The notes under the pieces: model-generated
What the model saw: only the letters and a program-made list of their open reading frames with translations
What the model was told of the DNA's origin: nothing
Databases searched by the model: none
Part shown: positions 42,619 to 51,098 of the stretch, one piece after another
How the letters are laid out: each line of letters begins with the position of its first letter
Numbering within the stretch: position 1 is the first letter of the stretch
Translations under genes and position numbers: made by a program
Source of the DNA: Njordibacter sp905182035
GTDB taxonomy: Bacteria; Pseudomonadota; Gammaproteobacteria; Pseudomonadales; Balneatricaceae
NCBI RefSeq assembly: GCF_047730075.1
Contig: NZ_CP159831.1
Location: 682,001-746,000 of the forward strand
Direction: 5' to 3'
DNA: 64,000 nucleotides

Positions 42619-42765
42619 ATGACCGATGTAAGAAATGAAAATGGCACATGTCAATGTGGTAGATCACCCACTGGAGACTGTATTGGTTGGCATATGTTAA
42701 CGCCCGTGGAATATGAAGCCAAAACGGACAAAGAAAAAGAAGCAACATTTGGAAATTCAAAGTAA
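42619..42765 (+). CDS. 48-aa cysteine-containing protein
   Basis: A 48-aa protein with AAGGA upstream: MTDVRNENGTCQCGRSPTGDCIGWHML continued by a charged tail. Cys11, Cys13, Cys21 and His25 could bind a metal ion (zinc or iron). Similar tiny CxCGxSPTGxCxGWH proteins occur in other gammaproteobacteria, as far as I recall, without known function. It is the first gene after the LysR divergent region and may belong to the same response. Confidence 0.7.
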   Translation: MTDVRNENGTCQCGRSPTGDCIGWHMLTPVEYEAKTDKEKEATFGNSK

Positions 42766-42938
42766 AGGAAAGTTAGGCTTGGGATCTAATAGAATGAAAC
42801 ACGCCTTACGCATTATTACTTAAATAGGGAATATGAATATCTTATTGTTCATCCATAGGTTTTGTTCTCTTTTTACTAATAATTATTTTGTAATTTGCTT
42901 TATTTAATTAACCTTTATGAGGGTAATTAAAGCCAAAA

Positions 42939-42960
42939 CCTACCCTGAAAAAAGGGTAGG
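42939..42960. terminator. Hairpin upstream of the DoxX gene
   Basis: CCTACCC-TGAAAAAA-GGGTAGG, 7-bp stem. It lacks a U-run on the plus strand, so termination of the small Cys gene is only possible. The rest of 42766-43019 shows no gene. Confidence 0.4.
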
Positions 42961-43019
42961 CAAGGCACATCCAATGTACCTAATAAGCCACACAAATATA
43001 TCATAAATGGAGCATTACT

Positions 43020-43415
43020 ATGAAGACCTTATATACTTTCGTCGCCCCCACGGGGCGCTTATTTCTCGCCATGATGTTTTTCATGTCTGGCCTTAGCAAA
43101 ATTGGTAACTATGCGGGCACTCAAGGCTATATGGAAGCCATGGGGGTATCGGGTGCTCTGTTACCTCTGGTAATTGTTCTAGAGGCATTAGGAGGGCTGG
43201 CTATCATCCTTGGCTGGCAAACGAAAATCGCTAGTTTTGCTTTAGCAGGCTTTTGCGTGGTGTCGGCGGTGCTATTCCATAATGACTTTAGTAACCAAGC
43301 AGAAATGGCCTCGTTTATGAAAAACGTCACTATTGCTGGAGGTTTTTTATTGTTGGTTGCCCATGGGCCAGGTGCTTACGCCTTAGATAATCGTGTAAAA
43401 TCTGTCCAAGCATAA
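43020..43415 (+). CDS. DoxX family membrane protein
   Basis: A 131-aa four-helix inner-membrane protein. FLAMMFFMSGLSKIG, a hydrophobic LPLVIVLEALGGLAIILGW, HNDFSN and a last helix TIAGGFLLLVAHGPG are DoxX/YqjF hallmarks. It starts an operon with pirin (23-bp gap) and glutathionyl-hydroquinone reductase (9-bp gap). YqjF-type DoxX proteins are linked to aromatic/quinone stress, which matches these neighbours. Confidence 0.88.
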   Translation: MKTLYTFVAPTGRLFLAMMFFMSGLSKIGNYAGTQGYMEAMGVSGALLPLVIVLEALGGLAIILGWQTKIASFALAGFCVVSAVLFHNDFSNQAEMASFMKNVTIAGGFLLLVAHGPGAYALDNRVKSVQA

Positions 43416-43438
43416 ATAAATTTGAGACAGAGCCCCTT

Positions 43439-44302
43439 ATGACTTCTTATAAGCATACCAACCTAGCATTAAGAGAACTGCAACTTAGCATGCCAGGCAT
43501 GCCAGCCTCAGATGGGGATGGGGTTAAAATGACTCGTATTATTGGCACTCCACAGTTAAGCATGCTGGATCCATTCCTCTTGCTCGATGCCTTTGGTAGT
43601 GATCAACCACTGGATTATATTGGTGGATTTCCAAATCACCCCCATCGAGGCTTTGAAACAGTCACTTATATGCTCGCTGGGCGCATGCGTCATAAAGACA
43701 GTATTGGCAATGAAGGGGTGATCGAAGCCCATGGCGTGCAATGGATGACAGCAGGCAAAGGCATTGTGCATTCAGAAATGCCAGAGCAGGACAGTGGCCT
43801 GCTGGCGGGCTTTCAGTTGTGGGTGAACTTACCCAGCAAAGACAAAATGTGTGAGCCAAAATATCAAGAATTTATAGCTCAGGACGTGACTGTCGAAAAG
43901 CGCGAAGATGGCAGCCAAGTGAGGGTTGTGGCTGGCATTACCGATTTGGGTAGTATTGGGCCAGTGCAACGTCATGACATCACTCCCACCTTTATGGACA
44001 TTACTTTGGCGCCAGGTAGTGAGTTTAATCAACAAATTAAATCAGGTGATACGGCCTTTATCTATGTGATTGAAGGTCATGTGTTAGTGGGAGGTAAGGC
44101 CAGTCTTTTGCCTACTAAACAGCTAGGCATTCTAGAAGATGGGGACCATGTCAGCATGGTCGCAGCCCCCCAAGGGGCCCGTGTGTTATTAGTGGCGGCC
44201 ACCCCGATTAACGAAAGTGTGGCCCGAGGTGGGCCATTTGTTATGAACACAAAAGCTGAAGTAATGCAGGCTTATGATGATTTTAGAAACAATCGGTTTT
44301 AG
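43439..44302 (+). CDS. Pirin family protein (YhaK/YhhW-like)
   Basis: A 287-aa bicupin. The N-terminal cupin has the metal ligands in the pirin motif PNHPHRGFETVTYML and IEAHGVQWMTAGKGIVHSEMPE (His, His, His, Glu); the C-terminal cupin (DTAFIYVIEGHVLVGG) lacks metal ligands, as usual. It ends with PxNESVARGGPFVMNT. Pirins of this type can have quercetinase or redox-sensing activity; within a quinone-stress operon an oxidative role is plausible. Confidence 0.92.
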   Translation: MTSYKHTNLALRELQLSMPGMPASDGDGVKMTRIIGTPQLSMLDPFLLLDAFGSDQPLDYIGGFPNHPHRGFETVTYMLAGRMRHKDSIGNEGVIEAHGVQWMTAGKGIVHSEMPEQDSGLLAGFQLWVNLPSKDKMCEPKYQEFIAQDVTVEKREDGSQVRVVAGITDLGSIGPVQRHDITPTFMDITLAPGSEFNQQIKSGDTAFIYVIEGHVLVGGKASLLPTKQLGILEDGDHVSMVAAPQGARVLLVAATPINESVARGGPFVMNTKAEVMQAYDDFRNNRF

Positions 44303-44311
44303 GAGTTAATA

Positions 44312-45289
44312 ATGGGATTACTTGTTAATGGAGAGTGGCATAGCGATTGGTATGACACCAAAGCCACGGGTGGGCGTTTTGAACGCAAAGCCCCCAGTTT
44401 TCGTAACTGGATTACAGCAGATGGCAGTGCAGGGCCTTCCGGTATCAGTGGTTTTAAAGCCCAACCCAATCGCTACCATCTTTATGTTTCGCTAGCCTGC
44501 CCTTGGGCTCACCGCACTATGATCTATCGCAAACTTAAGGGCTTGGAAGACCTAATTTCCATGTCGGTGGTGAATGCCTTTATGGGTAATGAGGGGTGGA
44601 CCTTTGAACCAGGGGATGGGGTGATTGGCGACCCTATACACCAAGCCACTAGGATGCACCAAGTTTATACGGCGGCCATGCCAGACTACACGGGTCGTGT
44701 GACGGTGCCAGTGATTTGGGATAAGCACACGCATACTATTGTGAGTAATGAGTCACCTGAAATCATCCGCATGTTTAATTCGGCCTTTGATGGTGTGGGC
44801 GCTATCCCTAGAGACTTCTCTCCACCTGAACTCCTTGCCGAAATCGATGAGCTAAATGACTTTATCTACCCCAACATTAATAACGGTGTTTATCGGGCGG
44901 GATTTGCCACCACTGAGGCAGCTTATAACGACGCCGTAGCCGATGTTTTTAATGGTCTTGATACCCTTGAAGCGAGGTTAGCTAAGCAACGCTATCTAAC
45001 GGGCGACACCATTACAGAAGCAGACTGGCGTCTATTCACCACCTTGGTGCGCTTTGATGCCGTTTATGTGGGGCATTTTAAATGCAACCTGCGTCGCATT
45101 GTAGATTACCCAAACCTGTGGGGTTACTTGAAGGACTTGTATCAAGTGCCCGGTGTAGCGCAAACGGTGCATGTGGAACACTGTAAGGCCCACTACTATG
45201 GCAGTCATGAAACCATAAACCCCACCTTGATTATACCTGCGGGTCCAGTGCTAGATTTTATGCAACCACATCACCGAGCGTCAGTTTAG
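44312..45289 (+). CDS. yqjG: Glutathionyl-hydroquinone reductase
   Basis: A 325-aa xi-class glutathione transferase. The catalytic Cys63 is in SLACPWAHRT, identical in position to E. coli YqjG Cys63. It also has IVSNESPEIIRMFNSAFD, the C-terminal GST helical domain with TITEADWRLFTTLVRFD and YPNLWGYLKDLYQVPGV. It reduces glutathionyl-hydroquinones with glutathione, recycling quinone adducts. Last gene of the DoxX-pirin-yqjG operon; a terminator follows 26 bp downstream. Confidence 0.95.
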   Translation: MGLLVNGEWHSDWYDTKATGGRFERKAPSFRNWITADGSAGPSGISGFKAQPNRYHLYVSLACPWAHRTMIYRKLKGLEDLISMSVVNAFMGNEGWTFEPGDGVIGDPIHQATRMHQVYTAAMPDYTGRVTVPVIWDKHTHTIVSNESPEIIRMFNSAFDGVGAIPRDFSPPELLAEIDELNDFIYPNINNGVYRAGFATTEAAYNDAVADVFNGLDTLEARLAKQRYLTGDTITEADWRLFTTLVRFDAVYVGHFKCNLRRIVDYPNLWGYLKDLYQVPGVAQTVHVEHCKAHYYGSHETINPTLIIPAGPVLDFMQPHHRASV

Positions 45290-45315
45290 TAGACGCTTAG
45301 TGTTAATGACCCCTT

Positions 45316-45344
45316 AAAAGATTGCTCTTGGCAGTCTTTTTTTT
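45316..45344. terminator. Rho-independent terminator after yqjG
   Basis: AAAAGATTGC-TCTTG-GCAGTCTTTT forms a 10-bp stem with one G-U pair, followed by a run of T. Confidence 0.85.
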
Positions 45345-45382
45345 GCACTTAAATGCATCTGAACCAGATAGAGAAATAATAG

Positions 45383-46954
45383 ATGAAACCTTTAGTCGCT
45401 AATAATAAACCTGTTAAAGTCACCCTTGCCAAAGGTGAGGCCTACGCCTTTTGTACCTGTGGCCGATCGAATCAGCAACCCTTTTGTGATGGCTCCCATG
45501 TCGGCACTGACTTCAAACCTCAGCAGCTAGTGGCAGAGGAGGCAGGTGATGCATATTTGTGTCAGTGCAAACATTCTTCAAATTTACCATTTTGCGATGG
45601 TAGTCATAAACAATTTGACGACAATGCAATAGGCAAAGAAGGCCCAGGTATGGACGTTCAAGCTTCTAAAATCCCTCTTGTTAGTGCCACAAAAGAAGAA
45701 CCTACGGTTGAGTTTATTCATCAATTGGCGAGAGATGGTTTATCTAAGATGGGCCACCACGGCCCCATGGTATCTATGGGGGTGCCCCGCCACGCGTTGC
45801 CTCACTGGGATGATATTCAGATTATGACAGCACAGATGGCACGTAAACCTTTGTTTGAAGATGTGGTGGTCAATAGTGAATTAGTGATTGGACCAAGGGC
45901 CAAAAAGCCACTTATTTTAAAGACCCCATTATTTGTCTCAGATATGAGTTTTGGTGCATTATCAGAAGAAGCCAAGCTATCCTTGTCAATGGGTGCTGAA
46001 TTGGCTGGCACTGGAATTTGTTCTGGAGAAGGGGGCATGTTGCCTGCAGAACAGCGCGCTAACTCACGCTATTTTTATGAACTTGCTAGTGCCCAATTTG
46101 GTTATGATGAAGCTAAGTTAAAAAATGTTCAGGCCTTTCATTTCAAAGGTGGCCAAGGAGCAAAAACAGGCACGGGAGGGCATCTTCCTGGCAATAAAAA
46201 TATTGGTAAAATTGCTGAAGTGCGGGGTATTAAAGCTGGGGAAGCGGCTATATCACCGCCCACATTTAAAGATTTACACTCTCCTAAAGATTTCAGAAAA
46301 TTTGCTGATCGAGTGCGCTCAATAACGGGTGGTATTCCCATTGGCTTTAAACTTAGTGCCAACCATATTGAAAAAGACATTCAGTTTGCTTTGGATGCCA
46401 GCGCTGATTACATTATTCTCGATGGGCGTGGTGGTGGTACAGGAGCTGCTCCTGAAATGTTTAGGGACCATATCAGTGTGCCTACGATTCCAGCCTTGGC
46501 ACGGGCTCGCAGGTATTTAAACGAGCAAGGTGCAAGTGGTAAAGTCACATTGATCATTACGGGTGGTTTGCGAGTGCCCATGGATTTTGTTAAAGCCATG
46601 GCTTTGGGAGCCGATGGCGTTGCCATTTCTAATAGCGCAATGCAGTCGATCGGTTGTGTTGCCGCAAGAATTTGTAATACCAATAACTGTCCTGCCGGAA
46701 TTGCCACTCAAAAAGCAGATTTGCGGCAGAGGTTGAATGTTGAAAAATCGGCTCATCAACTTAAAAACTTTTTTGAATCCTCAACCCTTTTGATGCAGGT
46801 GATGGCTCGGGCCTGTGGGCATGATGCTTTAAGAAAATTCACTCAAGAGGATTTAGCAACGTGGCACCGTGATATGGCGTTATTGAGTGGTATCAGCTAC
46901 TCAGGAATTATGCCGCCACCTACTGAGTCTGCCAGCACCGGGTCTTACGCTTGA
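45383..46954 (+). CDS. Fusion of two CDGSH iron-sulfur domains with a glutamate synthase-like FMN domain
   Basis: A 523-aa fusion. Residues 1-80 hold two CDGSH-type 2Fe-2S motifs (FCTCGRSNQQPFCDGSH; LCQCKHSSNLPFCDGSH). Residues about 110-500 are the FMN-binding TIM barrel of glutamate synthase: FVSDMSFGALSEEAKLSLS, GTGICSGEGGMLPAE, FKGGQGAKTGTGGHLPG, ISPPTFKDLHS, IILDGRGGGTGAAP and CNTNNCPAGIATQ, whose cysteines bind a 3Fe-4S cluster in GltS. The amidotransferase domain is absent. The CDGSH part could feed electrons to FMN; the substrate is unknown and synthesis of glutamate is not implied. Monocistronic between two terminators. Confidence 0.88.
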   Translation: MKPLVANNKPVKVTLAKGEAYAFCTCGRSNQQPFCDGSHVGTDFKPQQLVAEEAGDAYLCQCKHSSNLPFCDGSHKQFDDNAIGKEGPGMDVQASKIPLVSATKEEPTVEFIHQLARDGLSKMGHHGPMVSMGVPRHALPHWDDIQIMTAQMARKPLFEDVVVNSELVIGPRAKKPLILKTPLFVSDMSFGALSEEAKLSLSMGAELAGTGICSGEGGMLPAEQRANSRYFYELASAQFGYDEAKLKNVQAFHFKGGQGAKTGTGGHLPGNKNIGKIAEVRGIKAGEAAISPPTFKDLHSPKDFRKFADRVRSITGGIPIGFKLSANHIEKDIQFALDASADYIILDGRGGGTGAAPEMFRDHISVPTIPALARARRYLNEQGASGKVTLIITGGLRVPMDFVKAMALGADGVAISNSAMQSIGCVAARICNTNNCPAGIATQKADLRQRLNVEKSAHQLKNFFESSTLLMQVMARACGHDALRKFTQEDLATWHRDMALLSGISYSGIMPPPTESASTGSYA

Positions 46955-47047
46955 TTGGAGCGTTTGAGTAACTCATTTTTGAGGGTTAATAATCTTTTAG
47001 GATAAGCGATCACATACCGACCATTGATGTTTGATTTAATTTATCTG

Positions 47048-47075
47048 CTGGTGCCATTCGTGTGCCAGTTTTTTT
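47048..47075. terminator. Rho-independent terminator
   Basis: CTGGTGC-CATTCGT-GTGCCAG (7-bp stem with two G-U pairs) followed by seven T, 94 bp after the CDGSH-fusion gene. Confidence 0.7.
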
Positions 47076-47234
47076 CAGGCAACAGACCTCAGTAGCCACA
47101 AAGCTGGCACAGAACTGAGGGTGAGCGACACCAGTAATTTCCCTTCGGCTGGCAATAGGACAAGCAGTTTGCTTTCAGTGTATGATCTAGAGATATTTAG
47201 GTAGTATCAACGAATTATTTTGAGGTCACTAGGC

Positions 47235-48185
47235 ATGGAAAACCGCCTCCGTAATGGTTCCCTAGTCATTCTTTTAGGGGTCGGCTTGTCTATGGCATGC
47301 CTGAGTCAAACGGCCTTAGCCAACAATGCTAGCTTAACCACTCAGCACATCAGTGGCCCTGTCTATGCAATTATTGGTGAGACGGGAAACCGCAGTGCAG
47401 AGAATCTAGGTAATAATGCCAATTTTGGTTTTATTGTTGGCAATACAGGGGTGCTTTTAATCGATAGTGGCGCAGGCACAGAAGCAGCCCAAGCCATCGA
47501 AGCCAAAATATTACAAACCACCTCATTACCCATTACAGTGGTCATCAATACCGGTGGTCAAGACCATCGCTGGTTAGGTAACGCCTATTTTGCTCAGCAA
47601 GGGGCCCGTATTATAGCCAGCAATGCAGCTGTAGCCGATCACGATCAACGAGCGGGTGATCAAATACAAGGCTTAACAGCAACAACAGGCCAAGATCCTA
47701 TGCAGAACCTTGAGCCCATGACTGCTGACGTGACCTTTGACCAAACGTATACCTTAAATCATGGGGGCTTAGAGATACACATTACTCATCAAGGTGCAGC
47801 TCACACACCGGGTGACAGTTGGGTTTATATTCCTGTTTTGAAAATCCTCTTTACTGGCGATATTGCCTATGGTGATCGCATGTTAGGGGTGATTGAGGTG
47901 TCTGACAGTCTGTCTTGGGTTGAGGTATTTGAGGAGATGTCCCAGTTACCAGCACAGCAGGTGATTCCTGGTCACGGAGCAGTGAGCACCCTGACCAAGC
48001 TCGAAGAGCAAACCTATAATTATTTAATTCATCTGCGGCAAGGTGTGGGTGAATTTTTAGATAATGATGGTGACTTGATCGACATTCGCACCGTTGATCA
48101 GTCGGCTTTTAGCCACTTGCTTAACTACGAAGGCATCGCCCCAGGTAACGCCTTACGTGTATACGAACAAATGGAATGGGAGTAG
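47235..48185 (+). CDS. Exported metallo-beta-lactamase-fold protein with altered metal motif
   Basis: A 316-aa protein. ATG at 47235 is preferred (GAGGT upstream); a TTG at 47220 is in frame. The signal peptide ends near CLSQTALANN. MBL-fold elements: GVLLIDSG, INTGGQDHRWLGNAYF, AAHTPGDSWVYIP, FTGDIAY and VIPGHGAV. The usual HxHxDH is reduced to GGQDH, so the first two histidines are missing while Asp-His and later His/Asp/His remain; the metal content may be changed. It belongs to the SoxH/quinoprotein-relay-like branch of periplasmic MBL proteins. Reaction unknown. Confidence 0.8.
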   Translation: MENRLRNGSLVILLGVGLSMACLSQTALANNASLTTQHISGPVYAIIGETGNRSAENLGNNANFGFIVGNTGVLLIDSGAGTEAAQAIEAKILQTTSLPITVVINTGGQDHRWLGNAYFAQQGARIIASNAAVADHDQRAGDQIQGLTATTGQDPMQNLEPMTADVTFDQTYTLNHGGLEIHITHQGAAHTPGDSWVYIPVLKILFTGDIAYGDRMLGVIEVSDSLSWVEVFEEMSQLPAQQVIPGHGAVSTLTKLEEQTYNYLIHLRQGVGEFLDNDGDLIDIRTVDQSAFSHLLNYEGIAPGNALRVYEQMEWE

Positions 48186-48214
48186 CTGCGGCAGTTTTTT
48201 GTTAAATTGTAATC

Positions 48215-48552
48215 ATGCTACTTACTTTATTCACATTACTCACTCTGCTGGCCTTCGCTGTTAACTCATTGCTTAACCGTGGTGCATTGCAGTATGAATT
48301 AATTGGGCGGGAGAGTTTGCTGCCTTGAGAGTAGCTTTTGGCGCGTTGGCGCTGTTTTATGCTGTTAGCTTGGCGGAACAAAAGCCTGCCCAAACACAAA
48401 CCCATACAAGTCAAAGGTGTTGTTGGTCCTGCCGCCTATATGGTTGGTTTCTCCTAATGGTATTGGGTTTTACCTCAGCTAGACGTCACTGTTGGTGCAC
48501 TAGCGCCATTATTGGTGGAGTAACATTAGGCAGCCTACTCAAGCGCCCTTAA
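48215..48552 (+). pseudogene. EamA/DMT transporter remnant
   Basis: MLLTLFTLLTLLAFAVNSLLNRGAL reads in one frame, stops at TGA, then continues one frame over as GEFAALRVAFGALALFYAVSLAEQ and later GVVGPAAYMVGFS. This is the start of an EamA permease (normally about 280 aa), with at least one frameshift, a stop and loss of most of the gene. Residual coding pieces run to about 48552. Confidence 0.7.
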
Positions 48553-48654
48553 TTGCAGCATCCATGTACTGGAGCTTGTACCCTGCACTTTTAAATCATA
48601 CTAAAACCGCTCACAATAGGCTTACAAAAAAACCTAAAAAACACAGAGGTGAAC

Positions 48655-49533
48655 ATGGCTCAAAACACAGTAGGTATCGTTGGTCTTGGTAATATGGGCA
48701 GCGGTATGGCGCAGACGTTATTGCGCCATGGTTATGAGGTGTTGGGTACTGATGTGGGAGCCAAGCAACAGCAAGTAGCGCGCGAAATGGGTGTTAATGT
48801 GGTGGCCGATATAGCCGCACTGTGTAGTCAAACGAAGGTCATTTTATTGTCGTTGCCTATGGCTAAACACGTGTCTGAGGTAGTCTCTGGCAAGGATGGT
48901 ATCATCGAACATGCTCAACAACAGAGCCTAATTATTGACACCTCTACTTCTGAACCCGAGGTCACTCGGTCATTGGCAGCCATGCTGGCTCCTACAGGGC
49001 ACCAATTGCTGGACTGCCCTGTCAGTGGCGGACCTGCAGGAGCTATCGCTGGAACCATGGTGATGTTAGTGGGCGGAGAAACAGATGCGCTTGAGCGTGC
49101 GATGCCTTATTTAGAAATACTCAGTTCTAAAGTGGTGTACATGGGTGCATCTGGCAACGGCCATGCAGCAAAATTAGTTAATAACCTCTTGTGTGCAGCC
49201 CATTTGGTGACTACGGCCGAAGCAGTAGCTCTGGGTACCAAAGCAGGTTTGAATGCTGAAGACCTTATTGCTGGGTTAAATGCGGGTTCTGGTCGCAGTG
49301 CGATTAGTGAAGTTAATTTTCCGCGCTGGATTCTTAATCAGGCCTTTGATTCAGGCTTCACTATGCAGTTAATGCGTAAGGACGTAGGCTTGGCGAAAAA
49401 CATGATTGCAGACATGGGGCTAGAGCTACCAATGTCAGAACAGGTGTCACAGATATGGGCAGCTAGTGCAGATAACTTGGCTGGAGAAAATGACTTCAAC
49501 TACATCGTTAAAAACTGTGGTTTGGGAGATTAA
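48655..49533 (+). CDS. 3-hydroxyisobutyrate dehydrogenase-family oxidoreductase
   Basis: A 292-aa beta-hydroxyacid dehydrogenase. ATG 48655 follows AGAGGTG. NAD(P) motif GIVGLGNMGSGMAQTL (residues 7-22); substrate motif DCPVSGGPAGA; catalytic Lys in GHAAKLVNNLLC; C-terminal MRKDVGLAKNM. The aldehyde dehydrogenase follows after 4 bp, so the pair could oxidise a beta-hydroxy acid via its semialdehyde. Alternatives are tartronate semialdehyde or L-threonate-type activity; sequence alone does not decide. Confidence 0.88.
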   Translation: MAQNTVGIVGLGNMGSGMAQTLLRHGYEVLGTDVGAKQQQVAREMGVNVVADIAALCSQTKVILLSLPMAKHVSEVVSGKDGIIEHAQQQSLIIDTSTSEPEVTRSLAAMLAPTGHQLLDCPVSGGPAGAIAGTMVMLVGGETDALERAMPYLEILSSKVVYMGASGNGHAAKLVNNLLCAAHLVTTAEAVALGTKAGLNAEDLIAGLNAGSGRSAISEVNFPRWILNQAFDSGFTMQLMRKDVGLAKNMIADMGLELPMSEQVSQIWAASADNLAGENDFNYIVKNCGLGD

Positions 49534-49537
49534 CAAC

Positions 49538-51076
49538 ATGAGTTTTGTGATTGAAGGCAATGGTGAGCAACAAGTCGAACAGTTACTTAGGAAACTGTTA
49601 GGCAATACCTCCTTTGGCAGTTGGGTGGGTGGGGAATTAGTGCTGGGTAAAGGCGATACCATTACCCTAGTCAACCCAGCAACAGGCAGTGGGTTTTTGC
49701 AATATAGTGATGCTACAGAGGCAGTGGTGTCTTTAGCTGCTGATACAGCAGTGCTGGCACAAACACAGTGGTGGGCTTTGAGTGCCAGTGCCAGAGGCCA
49801 ATTGATGTGGAAGTGTGGAGCACACATTCGTGATGTAGCCGAATCCCTAGCGCAGCTGGAATGTTTGTCGGCGGGTAAACCACTGCGTGATTGCCGGGTT
49901 GAAGTGGCCAAGGTAGCAGAGATGTTTGAATATTATGCGGGCTGGTGCGACAAACTCACGGGAGAGGTTATTCCGGTGCCTACTAGCCACTTAAATTACA
50001 CCCGTCACGAGCCTTTTGGCGTTGTCACCCAAATAACACCATGGAATGCACCTTTATTTACCGCTGGCTGGCAGATTGCCCCAGCTATTTGTGCAGGTAA
50101 TGCAGTGTTGCTGAAACCTTCTGAACTAACGCCCCTAAGCAGTACGGCATTGGCTAAATTGATTGAACAGGCTGGCATTCCAGTGGGCCTTGTTAATGTG
50201 ATCAATGGTTTAGGCAACACTACAGCAACCGCAGCTATTGCCAACAAAGCCACTAAGAAAGTGATTTTTATAGGCTCACCCCAAACCGGTGGTGTTATTG
50301 CCTCAGCCTGCGCACAACGGCTTATTCCTTGTGTGCTAGAGCTTGGAGGAAAGTCTGCCAATATCATTTTTGAAGATGCTAACCTCGACCGTGCCGTGGC
50401 AGGTGCGCAGGCGGCGGTGTTTGCTGCAGCTGGACAAAGCTGTGTATCGGGTTCCCGCTTGTTGGTTCAAGGCACAGTGTATGAGGAAGTGGTAGAACGT
50501 GTTGCCTCGGCTACGCGTAAGCTCAAACCCGGCTTGCCTTGGAATGAAGACACTATGGTTGGGCCAATTAATAATGCTAAGCAGTTTCAGCACGTAACTG
50601 CCTTAGTTGCTGATGGAGTGTCTCAAGGTGCGGTAGTTGCTGCTGGTGGCATGGCTGATAATATTTCTGGTGGCGAAAATGGCTTTTTTTATCAGCCAAC
50701 AGTACTTGCTAACGTACACAATAGTATGCGGGTTGCGCAGGAAGAGATTTTTGGCCCAGTAATGTCAGTGATTGCCTTTGAAGATGAAGACGAAGCTGTA
50801 GCCACTGCCAATGATAGCCGCTTTGGGTTGGCTGGAGCTGTTTGGACCGCTGATGTAGGTCGGGCCCATCGCATGGCTGCAAAGGTTAATGCCGGTACGT
50901 TTTGGGTCAATAGTTACAAAGCCATTAACGTTATGTCCCCCTTTGGGGGTTTTGGTGAAAGTGGCTATGGACGTTCCAGTGGTTATCAAGGCTTGATGGA
51001 GTACACTCAAATTAAGAGTGTGTGGATCGAAACAGCTCAGAATGCAGCTATCCAATTCGGTTACGCAATTGAATAG
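49538..51076 (+). CDS. NAD(P)-dependent aldehyde dehydrogenase
   Basis: A 512-aa ALDH. ATG 49538 is chosen because it follows the dehydrogenase stop by four bases; the longer frame would overlap that gene. Catalytic Glu268 is in LELGGKSANI and Cys302 in GQSCVSGS; QITPWNAPLF and QEEIFGPVMSV are intact; C-terminal PFGGFGESGYGRSSG. The closest flavour is betaine-aldehyde/semialdehyde dehydrogenases. Operon partner of the preceding dehydrogenase and of the CysE-like gene after it; substrate unknown. Confidence 0.9.
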   Translation: MSFVIEGNGEQQVEQLLRKLLGNTSFGSWVGGELVLGKGDTITLVNPATGSGFLQYSDATEAVVSLAADTAVLAQTQWWALSASARGQLMWKCGAHIRDVAESLAQLECLSAGKPLRDCRVEVAKVAEMFEYYAGWCDKLTGEVIPVPTSHLNYTRHEPFGVVTQITPWNAPLFTAGWQIAPAICAGNAVLLKPSELTPLSSTALAKLIEQAGIPVGLVNVINGLGNTTATAAIANKATKKVIFIGSPQTGGVIASACAQRLIPCVLELGGKSANIIFEDANLDRAVAGAQAAVFAAAGQSCVSGSRLLVQGTVYEEVVERVASATRKLKPGLPWNEDTMVGPINNAKQFQHVTALVADGVSQGAVVAAGGMADNISGGENGFFYQPTVLANVHNSMRVAQEEIFGPVMSVIAFEDEDEAVATANDSRFGLAGAVWTADVGRAHRMAAKVNAGTFWVNSYKAINVMSPFGGFGESGYGRSSGYQGLMEYTQIKSVWIETAQNAAIQFGYAIE

Positions 51077-51098
51077 CACGTTTGATGGCGGAGGAAGA

